Positions 10,679-21,725 of a stretch of 64,000 bases of DNA are shown here, in pieces. How positions within the stretch are numbered: position 1 is the stretch's first letter; each line of letters starts with the position of its first letter. Source of the stretch: Agarophyton chilense (taxonomy: Eukaryota; Rhodophyta; Florideophyceae; Gracilariales; Gracilariaceae); the NCBI GenBank assembly GCA_030374765.1, contig JARGXX010000016.1, positions 1,116,001-1,180,000 on the forward strand, written 5' to 3'. The translations under genes were made by a program, and so were the position numbers. The notes under the pieces were generated by a model. It did no database searches. It saw nothing but the letters and a program-made list of their open reading frames with translations, and had not been told where the DNA came from.

Positions 10679-13600
10679 GTGAGGGAACCCCTAGGGGGTC
10701 GGCACTAGTCGATCTCGTAGTGCTGACCAGGGAGAGCTCGCATCCCTGCTCCCGCGCTTGGAAGCCCAAGATTCTCTTGATGCCTCCCAAATTTCCGCTG
10801 TACGGAATCAATCCACCGGACGGAAAGCGAGTACAGTTTGACTGTGAGTTACATCGTCCTTGGAGATGTTATACTAGTCCGTCAAAACGGGAAAGTTATC
10901 TCATGGTAATGTCTAAAAGAAACTATAAAGTCTATGCCGACATCGGCTCTGACAGGAATCTGTTATCTCGTCGATTGATTATCATGGACACAGGTGCTGG
11001 TCTGAACTTTATACGAGAATCGGAGCTCGCTCCTGCTGACTTAGAACGTATTCGATTCGGTCCAGTACTGGACATCCGGGATGCCAACAAAAATGCTGTG
11101 AAGACACTGGGAACAGGTCGACTCGTGGTGCGTTTGGGACGCTTTGTAGTCCTAGTCGACTTCATCGTCTGTAAGACGTTAGCTGCACCAGTGGTACTGG
11201 GATGTGATTATTGGAACAAGATTGTCGAAGCCATTCGCCCGCGAAGAAAACTGGTGGAACTAGATGAAGGATCAATGGTACCAATTGTTCGCAAGCCAAT
11301 GCGTCGTTGCCCCGAAGCACCTCCACTTCCACCATCTATGGAATACAGGAAATCCCGAGGACGTGTCTCGCCGAGGATTCGAGTAGCGAAGAGTGCCATG
11401 CTGAAGGCGCAAACCCAACCGGGGGTTCAAGTAAGAACAGAACGACACAGACTCGTGGTAATTCAACCGAATACTCGGATGTACGAATCCCGTGGATTTC
11501 TAGTCGCTAACGGCATTGTTCAGGTTGATCCTTGTAGCCCCTTTTGGATACTAGTGAGTAACTTCACCGATAACGATTATCAGATATCGAAGAATCAGGT
11601 TGTTGCAACAGCTTTGCCTCATCCCACAGTGGTGGGCCGTACTCATATTTCTACTGCAGAAGTATTGGGACTAACCCATGTCGGTGACACAGACGAAAAA
11701 CTTCAAACTCCGTCCGGAGATCAATTGCAAACGGCAAAGGATCCAGAGAGCCTGGTCGATGAGCTAGAATTAGCACATGTGTCAGAACACTACAGAACGA
11801 AGATCAGGTCTATGTTGAAGAAGTATACATCCATGTGGAGTGGAAAACTAGGAGAGATCTCCGCTACGGAACACCACATTGATTTGGTCCCAGGGTCACG
11901 ACCCATCTCCCAACCACCCTACAGAGCGGGACCGCGAACTCGCCAAATCGAGGAGGAGAATGTCAGCAAAATGCTGGAAGAAGGAGTAATCGAAGCAGCT
12001 CAATCTGCTTGGGCCTCACCAGTGGTGCTGGTTCCAAAACCTGATGGTTCTTTACGATTCTGTATCGATTATCGGAAACTGAACGCAGTTACAGTTCGAG
12101 ATACATACCCGTTGCCTCGAATGGACGAATGCAACGAAAGATTGGGAGAAGCGAACGTGTTCACCACGTTGGACGCCAACTCTGGCTATAAACAGGTGCC
12201 TGTAGCGGAAGAAGACCAAGATAAAACCGCATTTGCGTGTCACGCCGGTCTCTACCGTTTCAAAAGGATGCCATTTGACTTCACGAATGCACCGGCTACT
12301 TTCCAGCGTACTCTGGACATCTTGCTCTCAAGATACAAGTGGAAGACTTGTTTAGTCTATTTGGACGATGTGATCATCTTTTCCCAGGATGTGGAAAGCC
12401 ATTTACGGCATGTCGAGGAGATCCTCAAAGCACTACAGAGAGCAGATATCACCTTGAAGTTCAAGAAATGCGAATGGTTCGCTGGCACCGTCCGGTACTT
12501 AGGACATGTGATCAAGCCGGGACAGCTTGCCATTCAAGAGGCAAAAATGGCGGCTCACCACGAAGTACAACCTCCGTCGACACAGAAGCAATTGCGTTCT
12601 TTCCTCGGCTTGTGCAATGTCTACCGACGATTCGTGCCGCGATACTCGCATATAGTGGCACTGCTCAACGCAAAGCTGCGCAAAAGACAACCAGTACAGC
12701 TGGAACAATTCAGACAAGCGGAAGCGGAAGCGTTCGACACGCTGAAGACAAAGATTATTACAACCCCAGTCTTGGCGCTGCCCATCCCCAACCTGCCATA
12801 CTCAGTGGATACCGATTCTAGCGAGTACCAAGTAGGGTGTGCCCTTTTTCAAACACACCCTGATGGTGAACGCAAACCCACTGGCTACTGGTCAAGATTG
12901 CTGAACGCAGCTGAGAAGAAGTATTCAGTTTCAGAAAAGGAATGCCTTGCAGTCGTTTGGGCTCTAACCACATGGCGACCGTATCTCCAAGGAGAACGTT
13001 TTACCGTCAACACGGATCATTCGTCTCTACGATGGTTACTGCCCAGTATAGACCCGTCTGGTTGTCTCATACGATAGCGATTACTCCTTTCTGAATTCGA
13101 TTTCGAAGTGAAGTATTAAGAAGGGATTGGCCACTGTCCAAGCTGATGCGCTATCGCGACTCAAAACACTGGGCGAAACCCAAGGCGAAATCGATGAAGA
13201 GATACCTTGCTTCTACATGGAGACCCATTCGCCATCTTTTGAAGAAGAAGAAGAAGAGACCCTTGATGATTATTCGGATGCAGACCCGTTCCTTGCATTA
13301 GCGGACACTGACCCTTCAGTTCAACTCGAGCGAATCTCGTGCACTGAGCTCCTCAATGAGCAACAAGCCGATACGTTTTGTGCTTCGATACGCTCTCGTC
13401 TTAACGGGGGGGAGGAGCTCCCCTTTTAACTCGATTCACAAGGAATACTGTTAAGACATGTCGAAAAGCATGATCAAATCGTGATTCCACACGTCTTGAA
13501 GAGTCGAGTACTCCATCTGGCACACTACAGCAGGCTGTCTGGTCATCCAGGAGGAATGAAGTTGTTCATGACTCTAAAAAGAGATTTTAACTGGCCTACT

Positions 13601-15499
13601 TTGGCAATGGACTGCCATGATACAGTGAGGTTGTGTGCAACATGTGCGAAGAACCGCATGAAGCTTTACAGGAAGCGGAAACCGATGACGTTATTCCAGG
13701 CGAAAGCGCCTTTACAATACGTCAGTATTGACATCCTAGGGGAATTGATTCGCTCAAGGCGAGGTTATCGCTACCTATTGGTAATCACCGACCGCTTCTC
13801 GAAGCTAGTGCGGACTGTGCCGCTGAAGCGGATAACCGCAGCCGTAATCGCACAGGCGTTTATCAATCACTGGGTATTTATATATGGACCCCCAGAAGTT
13901 CTGTTATTAGATAATGGGAAGCAATTCGTTGCGAAGTTCTTTCAGAATGTTTGCCGCATTATGGGCATTCGACACGTGTTTACCACGACCTATCATCCGC
14001 AACGCAGCGGTCAGGTCGAGCGTTTCAACCGCACGCTGATAGCAGCATTACGACACTACATCACGGACCACCTGCAAGAATGGGACATGTTTACAGATAC
14101 TCTGTGCTACGCGTACAATACGCAAGTGCATACCTTTACAAAGAGGGCACCGTTCGACCTCGTGCTCTCACGTAACCCTTCGGCTTTACCGGTTGCGCTC
14201 GACAACGAGACAGAATTGGACGCGCCGACCCCGGCTAAGTACCATCTGAAATGGAGGAATGACCTGAAGGCCAGAGCGGAAGGAGCCGCTAAGGAGTTAT
14301 CTAAGACGCAAGCTCGCTATAAGCGAAACTATGACGCCAGAAGGCGAAGAGGAAATCCGGCAATCCGAGTAGGAGGTCACGTCTTCGTGCGAGTCCAAAG
14401 ACCTGAGAAACAGGAAGAATCTCGTCATAAGTAGTTGCCGATAGCGGCTGGACCCTTCAAAGTCGTGGATCTTAAAGAAAACACAGTGGTCATCAACACA
14501 GGTGAGGACGTTGAACGTGTATCGCGCGATCGCGTTGAAGTCGCGCCTGACCCGCAAGTGGAAGTCCAGGTATCTGGTAGAACTAAGAAGGCAAGTGCGA
14601 CGGAACGTGAAGGCAAAAGCCCAAGTGACTCTGGGGAGAGTGAACCGCCACCAATGGCTCGAGCGGAGGAGAAAGCTCCTGATCTCCCACCGCAAGCGAT
14701 TGCGTACGCCAATCACGGACAGCTTCCGAAATATCGGGATATGCCCCGTGGACCGCGCACACCCGTAAGTACAGAAATGGAACCTGAAAGCAGGAAAGAT
14801 GTTTTGGACTTTGGCCCCAAGGACTTGGAAACGAGTGCACGCGAAAACGAGCCGTTGCCGCTTCTGGCTGAACCGTCAGATGAAGCGCCACTTGCTGTTC
14901 CGCCGATATCGGCTCCCATACCTCGTAGGCAGTAAGAAGAAGAGGTATCGCCTCCTGTCGTAGTGCAAGCACTATCGCCCACCGAACAGCGGTCAGAATT
15001 GGAAAAACCAAAGGAAGTTCATCCACGAATGGAATTGAGAAGTAGCAAGAAGTACGCTTGTATGGAACCTGGAAAACAGGATAGCTCTTTATCTGGGAAA
15101 GGTTCGCAAGGAATAAGTACAGTGTCCCTGCAGGCAGAACGACAGTTAGTCGACGAGCGAACGCTTAGCGACGCTGAGACTGCTAACACAGAGACGCTCG
15201 GGTCAGCCCTAAGGCATTTCAAACCTGTTAACAGGAGTCTCGCACCAACAGCGAAAGCATTGGGAAACGCCCAGGAATATGTTATGGATCGCATATGTGA
15301 ACATGGCGAGCATGAAGATACTAGATAATTACTGTATCGAGTCCGTTGGTACGGTTTTCCTTCGGAAGCGGATACGTGGGAACCTATAGCTCATATCCTC
15401 CGTTCGCAACTCGTGCGATATCATCGACGCATTAGATTACCACTCCCCAGGGAGATCGACTCCTCGGTAGTCGGGCTCATGGGCATATCTCATTTCTAA
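10657..15499 (+). pseudogene. pol: pol of element B1: protease, RT, RNase H, integrase, chromodomain
   Basis: Polyprotein for reverse transcription and integration. The frame opens at 10657, overlaps gag by 22 bases and lies in the -1 frame relative to it. Aspartic protease DTGA is at 10987-10998. Reverse transcriptase has YLDD at 12358-12369. RNase H follows (DTDSSEYQVGCALF and later ECLAVVWAL). Integrase has a His-His-Cys-Cys zinc site (HYSRLSGH, CATC) and acidic residues at 13730, 13910 and 14018 (35 residues between the last two). A chromodomain ends it (YVMDRI ... YRVRWYGF ... DTWEPI, 15280-15440), which may steer integration to marked chromatin. Damage: TAG 13075-13077 (normally Trp), a one-base shift near 13115, TAA 13427-13429, TAG 14432-14434, TAA 14933-14935 and TAA 15326-15328. 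Confidence 0.92.
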
Positions 15500-15522
15500 G
15501 TATGGGCTACAAAGGTAGTAAA

Positions 15523-15758
15523 AACTCGAAAGGCGAGAAGAAAACAATAAATCATGAAGAGGAAACGTGAAGACACGCAAGCAAAGGACATTTACTGATT
15601 ATCACCTATGCCAATCTCGAGAAGCGAGAAGAAGGATTGAAGAACTCGAGAAGCGAGAAGGGAAGTATGAAACTCGAGAAGCGAGAAGAAGAAGTTAAGA
15701 ACTCGAGAAGCGAGAAGAGATGAAGACTAGAAGATAAGAATAGAACGTGAAGACACGA
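15523..15758. repeat. cluster of five CTCGAGAAGCGAGAAG repeats
   Basis: Copies of CTCG-AGAAG-CGAG-AAG lie at about 15523 (variant), 15615, 15644, 15672 and 15701, with unequal spacing. Two copies of AACGTGAAGACACG (near 15563 and 15743) bracket the cluster. Each unit could form a small hairpin. The cluster falls between the converging ends of pol and the antisense ORF, so a role in 3' end formation is possible; that is inference. Confidence 0.8.
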
Positions 15759-15827
15759 AGTCACCGGAGTTTATTAGTATCCAGATACCACCGCAAGGGT
15801 GTTGACTAGGAGTCTTTTCTAGGATCA

Positions 15828-17642
15828 TCAAAGAGACGTGCGAGCACGCAGGTTCGCAAAAAGCTGTGCGCGATCACCCTCAACTTGGTCCACGGGAAAG
15901 ACCGCGTCTAAGAGGAACTGCCTCAGCGGATCCAAGTCTAGATCTTCGACTGGCACTGCACTCGGTTGTTGGGTAAACCCATGAGAGTACTCTTGAGCAA
16001 CTCCCGCCGCTGCGGATTGATCGACGGAAGTCGTTACGCCTGCCAGCTCTGGCTCGTCCTCGTAACCGAGTTCAGCCTCAGCTCCCGGCGCTTCCTCATA
16101 CGGTTCCTCTCCGTTCTCGGATGGAGTACCATCGTACACGTATCCAGTAAGCTGGTTCGGTGGCATGTCATGCGGGTTCTCCCGAAGAAAGCAAGCCTGC
16201 TCGGAGGCGATCAACTGGCGCGTCCAGGGTTCGTACCAAACGAAATCTCCAGCACTTGCTGTTCGTCCAGGAGAATGGTCGTGGCGTCTTGCACGGGTTC
16301 CGCGAGCGGATTGATCAGCTGGCACTCCAGACCAATCGACAATGTCTATCAAATCCACAAGATGGAGGAAGTCGGCATGGTTCGCACGGGATCCCAGGAC
16401 AAGGGAAAGATCGAGTTCTCTCGCATACTTTCGCGCTGTGGCCGACATGTACCAAACTCTAAAGGTATCATAAGCATCCCACAGGAGGAAGACGGCCATC
16501 TTGGCGATAAACTCGGTATAAACCACCGTCCAATAACCCGAGAGCGGGTCGTTAACCAACGCGGAACAAATGTAGGAGATCGTCGGTGGGAGCTCCACAG
16601 GGCAACCACGAAGACTCTCGATCGCCGCCCAATGCTCCGGAATACCGATGTAGCGCCCGAAGCGCGCGTTCCGCCGGATGCGGTCAATCTGGATCATTTG
16701 ATACGGCACCAAATAGCCCAAACGCGACCGAGTACGACGTTCCAAACAGGGATAATCCCAATAGGGAATGTCACGCTTTCGAAGGAAGCGAAAATCCGCA
16801 CGGAGAAGAGGATGCTGAAAGCAGAGAGCTGCATCACGCACACCGCGAACACCGCGCCAACCGCTAACATCGACTTCAACGAGAGTCTCGATATACGAGT
16901 AACCTTCACCGTCGGTACGGGCTAGTTCCCAGTCCTGCGGGAGGAGAACCGTACTGATGAATCGGTGAAGACGCTGGTAAATCAGCTTGGTGAACCGCGT
17001 ACGGGCTTCGGACAAGGTTTCCGTTGAATATCGTGCAATTGCGTTGTCTGGCAAAGCAATATGGCTCGCCCAGTCGTCGCTATAAATCGCGTGTTCCGGA
17101 ATACCGTCAGGGAAGTACCCACCGTGTACATACTGTTGTATCAACGCGTCATCACGGATAGCAACTGGATCAAACGAGGGCGCTTGCGCGAAAAGTTCAA
17201 CGTTGTCGAGAGGATCTTGTCCATAGAAATCCGCAGGGTGCGGGTAGCTCCGCTGAGCACGACGAGAAGGAGCTCGGATCACACCCGCAGAGGCGAGGTA
17301 AGCCGCGTTCGGCATCGGAGCCACGGTTGGCTGAGGTAACGGTACCGACCGGAATCCGGTGTAAGGTGTGGGGAACGAACGGTATGGACCGAGTTGAGCA
17401 GTGGACTGCGTCGCATAACCCGCAGTGTTAGACGGAGCCCCAGAAGGCACATCCTCGGAGGAGGGCTGAAACGGGTTGGACCCGGCGTTCGGATCCATCG
17501 CGAGAGATCGAGCTGAAGAGCGGTGAGGAACAGAATGCTGTTGAGAACTGTAAGAGTTGGTCGGGCGGCGAGGAATTCGTGATGACGATGAGTACCCGGA
17601 ACACCGGTCCGACTGCGTATAAACGCTTCTTGCGTCCCCCAT
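15828..17642 (-). CDS. antisense accessory ORF of element B1, 604 aa, unknown function
   Basis: A single uninterrupted minus-strand frame from ATG 17642, 25 bp inside the 3' LTR, to a stop at 15828. The first ~130 residues are rich in Ser, Pro, Gln and Tyr and probably disordered. Residues about 130-430 are a folded-looking core rich in Trp, Tyr, Arg and Leu (NAIARYS, TLVEVDVS, LLRADF, YQMIQIDRIRR, HWAAIESL, GYWTVVYTEF, DIVDWS). The tail is acidic and Pro-rich. I see no zinc finger, protease, methyltransferase or envelope features and no signal peptide. The core aligns in blocks with the opposite-strand relic of A2 (56755-58536). It would be transcribed from an antisense promoter in the 3' LTR. 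Plant LTR elements with antisense accessory genes are known (Grande, for example), but I cannot link this protein to them. Confidence 0.75.
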   Translation of the reverse strand: MGDARSVYTQSDRCSGYSSSSRIPRRPTNSYSSQQHSVPHRSSARSLAMDPNAGSNPFQPSSEDVPSGAPSNTAGYATQSTAQLGPYRSFPTPYTGFRSVPLPQPTVAPMPNAAYLASAGVIRAPSRRAQRSYPHPADFYGQDPLDNVELFAQAPSFDPVAIRDDALIQQYVHGGYFPDGIPEHAIYSDDWASHIALPDNAIARYSTETLSEARTRFTKLIYQRLHRFISTVLLPQDWELARTDGEGYSYIETLVEVDVSGWRGVRGVRDAALCFQHPLLRADFRFLRKRDIPYWDYPCLERRTRSRLGYLVPYQMIQIDRIRRNARFGRYIGIPEHWAAIESLRGCPVELPPTISYICSALVNDPLSGYWTVVYTEFIAKMAVFLLWDAYDTFRVWYMSATARKYARELDLSLVLGSRANHADFLHLVDLIDIVDWSGVPADQSARGTRARRHDHSPGRTASAGDFVWYEPWTRQLIASEQACFLRENPHDMPPNQLTGYVYDGTPSENGEEPYEEAPGAEAELGYEDEPELAGVTTSVDQSAAAGVAQEYSHGFTQQPSAVPVEDLDLDPLRQFLLDAVFPVDQVEGDRAQLFANLRARTSL

Positions 17643-17656
17643 GGTTCGCGCTTAAC

Positions 17657-17666
17657 GAGGGGGGTA
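17657..17666 (+). other. polypurine tract of B1
   Basis: GAGGGGGGTA directly before the 3' LTR; the usual start site of plus-strand DNA synthesis. Confidence 0.7.
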
Positions 17667-18333
17667 TGTAGTATTCTACTATGTCGGGGAATCCAATAGG
17701 CTGGTTTTTCGCGAAGTCGCGGTTGGAACTCATAAGTGAGTGATATCATCAGACTTGTGATATGAAACGGCACACCGCGTAGAATGCCAGGAGGCAGGGT
17801 ACATTGTTGGAATACATGGTAGCACGAGTGGAGTGGCTTACAACGGCGCATGTAGTGGCGATCCACGTGGCTGGTTTTACTACCCTTTGTAGCGAGACGT
17901 CCATGAGGGACCGTACCCATACAGTGGTTTGGCTGAGTGGCTGACCACTGGGTATTATTTATATGTTTATTTGGGCACTCACCCTGGTACACAGTATATA
18001 GTGTACCAGATGTGAGCGCCGACTCCAAGTAAAGGAGACAACATGGACATCATGACTATTCTGTTCCTCGCTTAGGATTTCTTAACCGGAGATCCGGACG
18101 AGCTATAATAGATAATCAGCCCCCAGCCACTTCACGAGCCGTATCGTACCAACGTTCCATCAACGTTTTACAGTTGCACTGTTCACCCTCGCTGGCGAGT
18201 AGTGGCCTTACACCCCACTTCCAGCTCGCTGGTGTTGTAGCTCTATCACCCCTTTTCCTTCGCCGCAAGCGACCCATCGGCAGTTCGAACGCTGTTGCAG
18301 GTGTCTGCTCTCTCCGTTAGAGCGGATACTACA
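17667..18333 (+). repeat. 3' LTR of B1
   Basis: 667 bp, TGTAGTATTC...GATACTACA, about 96% identical by eye to the 5' LTR. It contains the TATATA inverted repeat at 17975-18018, about 340 bp upstream (in antisense direction) of the start of the antisense ORF. Confidence 0.93.
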
Positions 18334-18711
18334 GGAGGTGGAGGTGGAGGCAGTGCAAAAACAAAAAAAGATGCTTAGCAACGAGAAAATCAAGGTGATC
18401 AAATTGCAAGGGGGTGTGAATAAATTGGGCGCCTGAGAGGTTAAGTTGCTCAGAGTGCAGGACGGTAAGGAGGGTCCGGGCGCCGTGAAGGTAGATTTGG
18501 CGGCAATGGCAGCGGACTCTGGTGTCTCGACCGGCGCCTCCACTGAGGAAAGGCGACGGTGGCGCGGAAAAATGGAGTTAAGTCTGCAAAAGCGGTGGAG
18601 GCACAGCACCTATCGGTGAGCTCAATCTGAACACCAGACTTTCAATCTAATTTCAGTTGCAGCTTCAAAATCGAGGTAATTTCAGATTCTCAGACGTCCA
18701 ATGAAACGGTT

Positions 18712-20170
18712 CTACATTTTGGAGCTTTCACTTTGTCGGACCCTACCGTCGGAGATGCTCTTACTTACTGCACACAATCGGTATTCACCAACCTGCTTGG
18801 CCCATTTCAGGAAGTAAAAGTAGACTGAAATGAAACAGGCAGAATCCTGTAGAGATTGCTTTACAAAAGATGCTAGAAGATGGTGCATTAGTATAGGTGC
18901 TTCAGGATTTTGTGAGCATTCCGACCATGCAACTGGTGGGAATTTGTTGTCTCTCCTTCTCAATTAAATTCTACACCGATATCCTTTAGCTTCCAAGGAA
19001 AGAGTTTCCGAGTTCAATCGGCTAATTGGATTCCTAGCTCATGAATGTCTAATAACTGCTTTCATAAGATAAGATATCTTGGTCGCCCCAGTACGACATT
19101 GCAGTGGCCTTGAGAAGCTAATTTCGATATTTCTGAATCCAATTTCTCAATGACCTGAGTTTCCGTTCATTCCTCTGATTAAAAAGTATTATTTCGCATG
19201 TTCACCAAACGAATTTCAATGCGCTTCTGTTTAGAGGTGGAATGAAAATGTGCTTCAAAAAGCTTTGTAGCATAAGCGAGAGATTGAGCTTTCTGAACGT
19301 CATGGTCATTGAAGCAACGCTTTGCATCATCCCTTAGAATATTATGCATAAGCTGAACATGTTTGTAGTCAGGTACCATGTAATCTTCAAATACAATACG
19401 ATATTCTTTATAAAAAACCATCCATGATTCTCCAATGGCTTCGGAAAACTTAGAGTCTTTGTCTTTGAAACGCATTGCCAGATTGTGTGAGATCTTGGAA
19501 AAATCTACGTTGTGCCCACTCTGATCGTTTGCGAAGGCATATTAGAATGATTATTCAGAGTTGGAATAGGGTCCTCGACTTATTGGTTTACTTGAAAGAC
19601 AGGTATTTGCTGGGAATATGGAGCAAAGATTAAAGACTTTTTTGATGCCTGAATAGCTTCTTCAACAAAGGTACGGTCTTCGTTCTTGACGTATTTGGTA
19701 AATGCGAGACGTTTTATACTTCTTCTTGAAGGATGGTGGGCCAATTCGACACCCACTTTCTGTAGAAGACGAGCAGTAGAGCTGAACAAAGCCACATTGG
19801 ATGGTATTTGGCGCTTGATAAATATATCAGGTAAAACTTCTATTCTAATGAGATTCAAAAGCTGATTACCAGTGATATCGGGTAAATCGGCTAATTAACT
19901 TCGAATATTGTCCAACAGAATGTTCTGAGAAAAATGACGGATCACCAGAGAACTTCCAAACGCATTACTTGCACCACCGGAAATGTTGCGAACAGTCAGG
20001 GACGCTGCCAAATTAAAACCCGGTATTAGAGAAGTAATCAAGAATTCTGCAGTTAAATACGGAAGCCTACTGTTGGCTGGCGTCTGGAATGGCGTATAAG
20101 AAACAGACGGTTGATCACCAGAGATATTCGGTTGGTCCCTTGTAGATTCTTGAGATCTAGTATTAACCAT
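18712..20170 (-). pseudogene. degenerate retrotransposon gag of a further family
   Basis: Minus-strand frames starting at ATG 20170 (MVNTRSQES...) run to 19895, then 19858-19580 in the same register, then 19475-19179 in another. The last part (FSEAIGESWMVFYKEYRIVFEDY ... LMHNILRDDAKRCF, described here by its pattern) has the helical gag pattern W..Y...Y......L....LHN.L...AKR.F that I associate with retrotransposon capsid proteins. Coding-like sequence continues with stops to about 18712. No LTR or pol belonging to it is visible nearby, so it is a fragment. It is unlike the gags of A, B and C. Confidence 0.5.
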
Positions 20171-20270
20171 ATGTTAATGTATGCATATTTTCTACTATGC
20201 CTTCAACAATCGCGCAAAAAAAGTACTTTTGCTAGATAAAATATTTTCTTTATAAGAATGCACTTTTTAC

Positions 20271-20627
20271 TCAAATAAGATTTTTCTTATTCCTAAGAGT
20301 AGAACGAAGACTGCGACTACGAAGATGAGCGCTGAGGTCGTGAGCTTCAGTAACCGTAATGTTGCAAATGCGACTGTGAATATTTTCACGCGAGTAGTTA
20401 GTCCGTGGAAGCTTGCGCTGATGACCCTCGCATTTCTGATTCGATTCGAGGTGCTGAATACTGCGAACAGAAATTTCACAAACAGTACAAAGCTGAAACG
20501 TACGTTTCGGCGGAGGGGACTTCATCATACGGTGTTCGGTTTGAGTAGAAACGCGGAGAATATATCGCGAACATCTTTCGGAGAGAACGTTTTTGAAATA
20601 GAAACCAGAAATGATAGGCATATGCAT
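20271..20627 (-). pseudogene. U1-type zinc-finger relic, paralogue of 1172-1534
   Basis: The frame contains CTVCEISVRSIQHLESN then KCEGH: the first Cys pair and last His of a U1-type finger are intact, the first His is Asn. It is followed by RICNITVTEAHDLSAHLRS, a second finger lacking its first Cys and last His. Order and spacing match the relic at 1172-1534. Missing ligands suggest a dead copy of a multi-copy zinc-finger gene family. Confidence 0.45.
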
Positions 20628-20629
20628 AG

Positions 20630-21720
20630 AAATAAAAAGATGTCCAGTGTTGCTGGTTTGTTGTGCGCTTTTGTCGCTTGAGCTTTCATCAGCTTCAAAT
20701 GCTTCATTTTTGACAACACTCGGAAAGGCACGGTATAGCTATCCCGATTGCTATTTTTAATGCGGTTGCTATCGCCCACGTGCTCTGCTTCAGAACCGGA
20801 CAAAGACTCGGAAAAAATGATTGAAACCTTGGCGCTGTATGTAAGAAAAAATCGGTTAAAAATTGTTTCACACAATACCAAACAGTCACCATAACAACTA
20901 ACTTATTACTGCCCCACTCTTGGCTAAAAAAACTTTTTAAAATTATCAACTGTATCATCTCCAAATACTAGCAACAAAGAATGTAAATTATCTATAAGTG
21001 AGTGACAGAACAGCACCAAAAACACAAAATAAAGAAAATAGTACACGTATTAAACTTCAAAACCACTTTTCGGATGTCAAAATTCGAAAGAAAAAAGTTG
21101 AAAAACAACGTTTGAAAAAAGTTCAAAAAAGTCTAAAGAAATTCCAAAAAACAACTCTTCAAAGCGCACACATAAATTTCGTTATGTTTTGCAAAAGGCG
21201 ATTCGAAGTATGCGATGTAGAATGCAGCAGTAAGGCAGATACGCTATAGGCGGTGTATAATACGACAGTGCGGCTGATACGGCGTAGGCGGAGTCTTAAT
21301 GCGGCGGAGAAGAAACACAAATAGGAAGGAAAATGATGATTATGAAGAAGTTGGAGTTAAAAAGGTTGAAGGTTTTCCAATGGATGCCGGACACGAGAAT
21401 TAGATCTTTTGTTCCGAGCTCTTTCATAGTGACTTGGAGTTTGGGGCGGGTCTCTAACGTGCCAAGTAAGCAGCTTCATTATGATTCAACGTTTACTAGA
21501 TTAAGCTAGTAGTTCAAATTACTAAAGATTATATTTTGTATGTATCTAAGGTTTGCTAGTGTTGACTGTAGTGCAACATACGCAACCCACTCGAAAGAGA
21601 TTGCGTTTCTAAGTCAATATTTTTCTATTGCAAGACGTCGTCAGCAGAAATAACTAAAATGGGCAAAAAATAAGTTTGATACAGTTTATGATTTGTAACA
21701 TTTTATCAAAGATTCATGAG
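20630..21720. other. AT-rich sequence left of element C1
   Basis: A Lys-rich frame at 20998-21249 has no motif and reflects the A-rich composition. No gene is supported. Bases 21721-21725 (AAAAG) are the target duplication of C1. Confidence 0.5.
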
Positions 21721-21725
21721 AAAAG

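Larger units (their letters stand above)
7643..18333 (+). mobile_element. element B1: full-length chromovirus-type Ty3/Gypsy element
   Basis: 10.7 kb with LTRs at both ends, a primer-binding site, gag, and pol in the order protease, reverse transcriptase, RNase H, integrase, chromodomain. A polypurine tract precedes the 3' LTR. There is also an extra gene on the opposite strand between pol and that LTR. The domain order with integrase last is the Ty3/Gypsy order, and the C-terminal chromodomain puts it among chromovirus-like elements. The two 667-bp LTRs differ at about 28 places by eye (near 96% identity), so it is not a fresh insertion. Flanks are GGGGG and GGAGG, an imperfect 5-bp target duplication. 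Gag and pol carry several stops, so this copy cannot move alone. Confidence 0.93.

Noticed and set aside
15523-15758. CRISPR-like array
   Set aside because: Unit spacing is irregular, the spacers are not of uniform length, and the setting is a eukaryotic retrotransposon.
20998-21249. 83-codon Lys-rich ORF
   Set aside because: Composition follows the local A-rich DNA; no motif.
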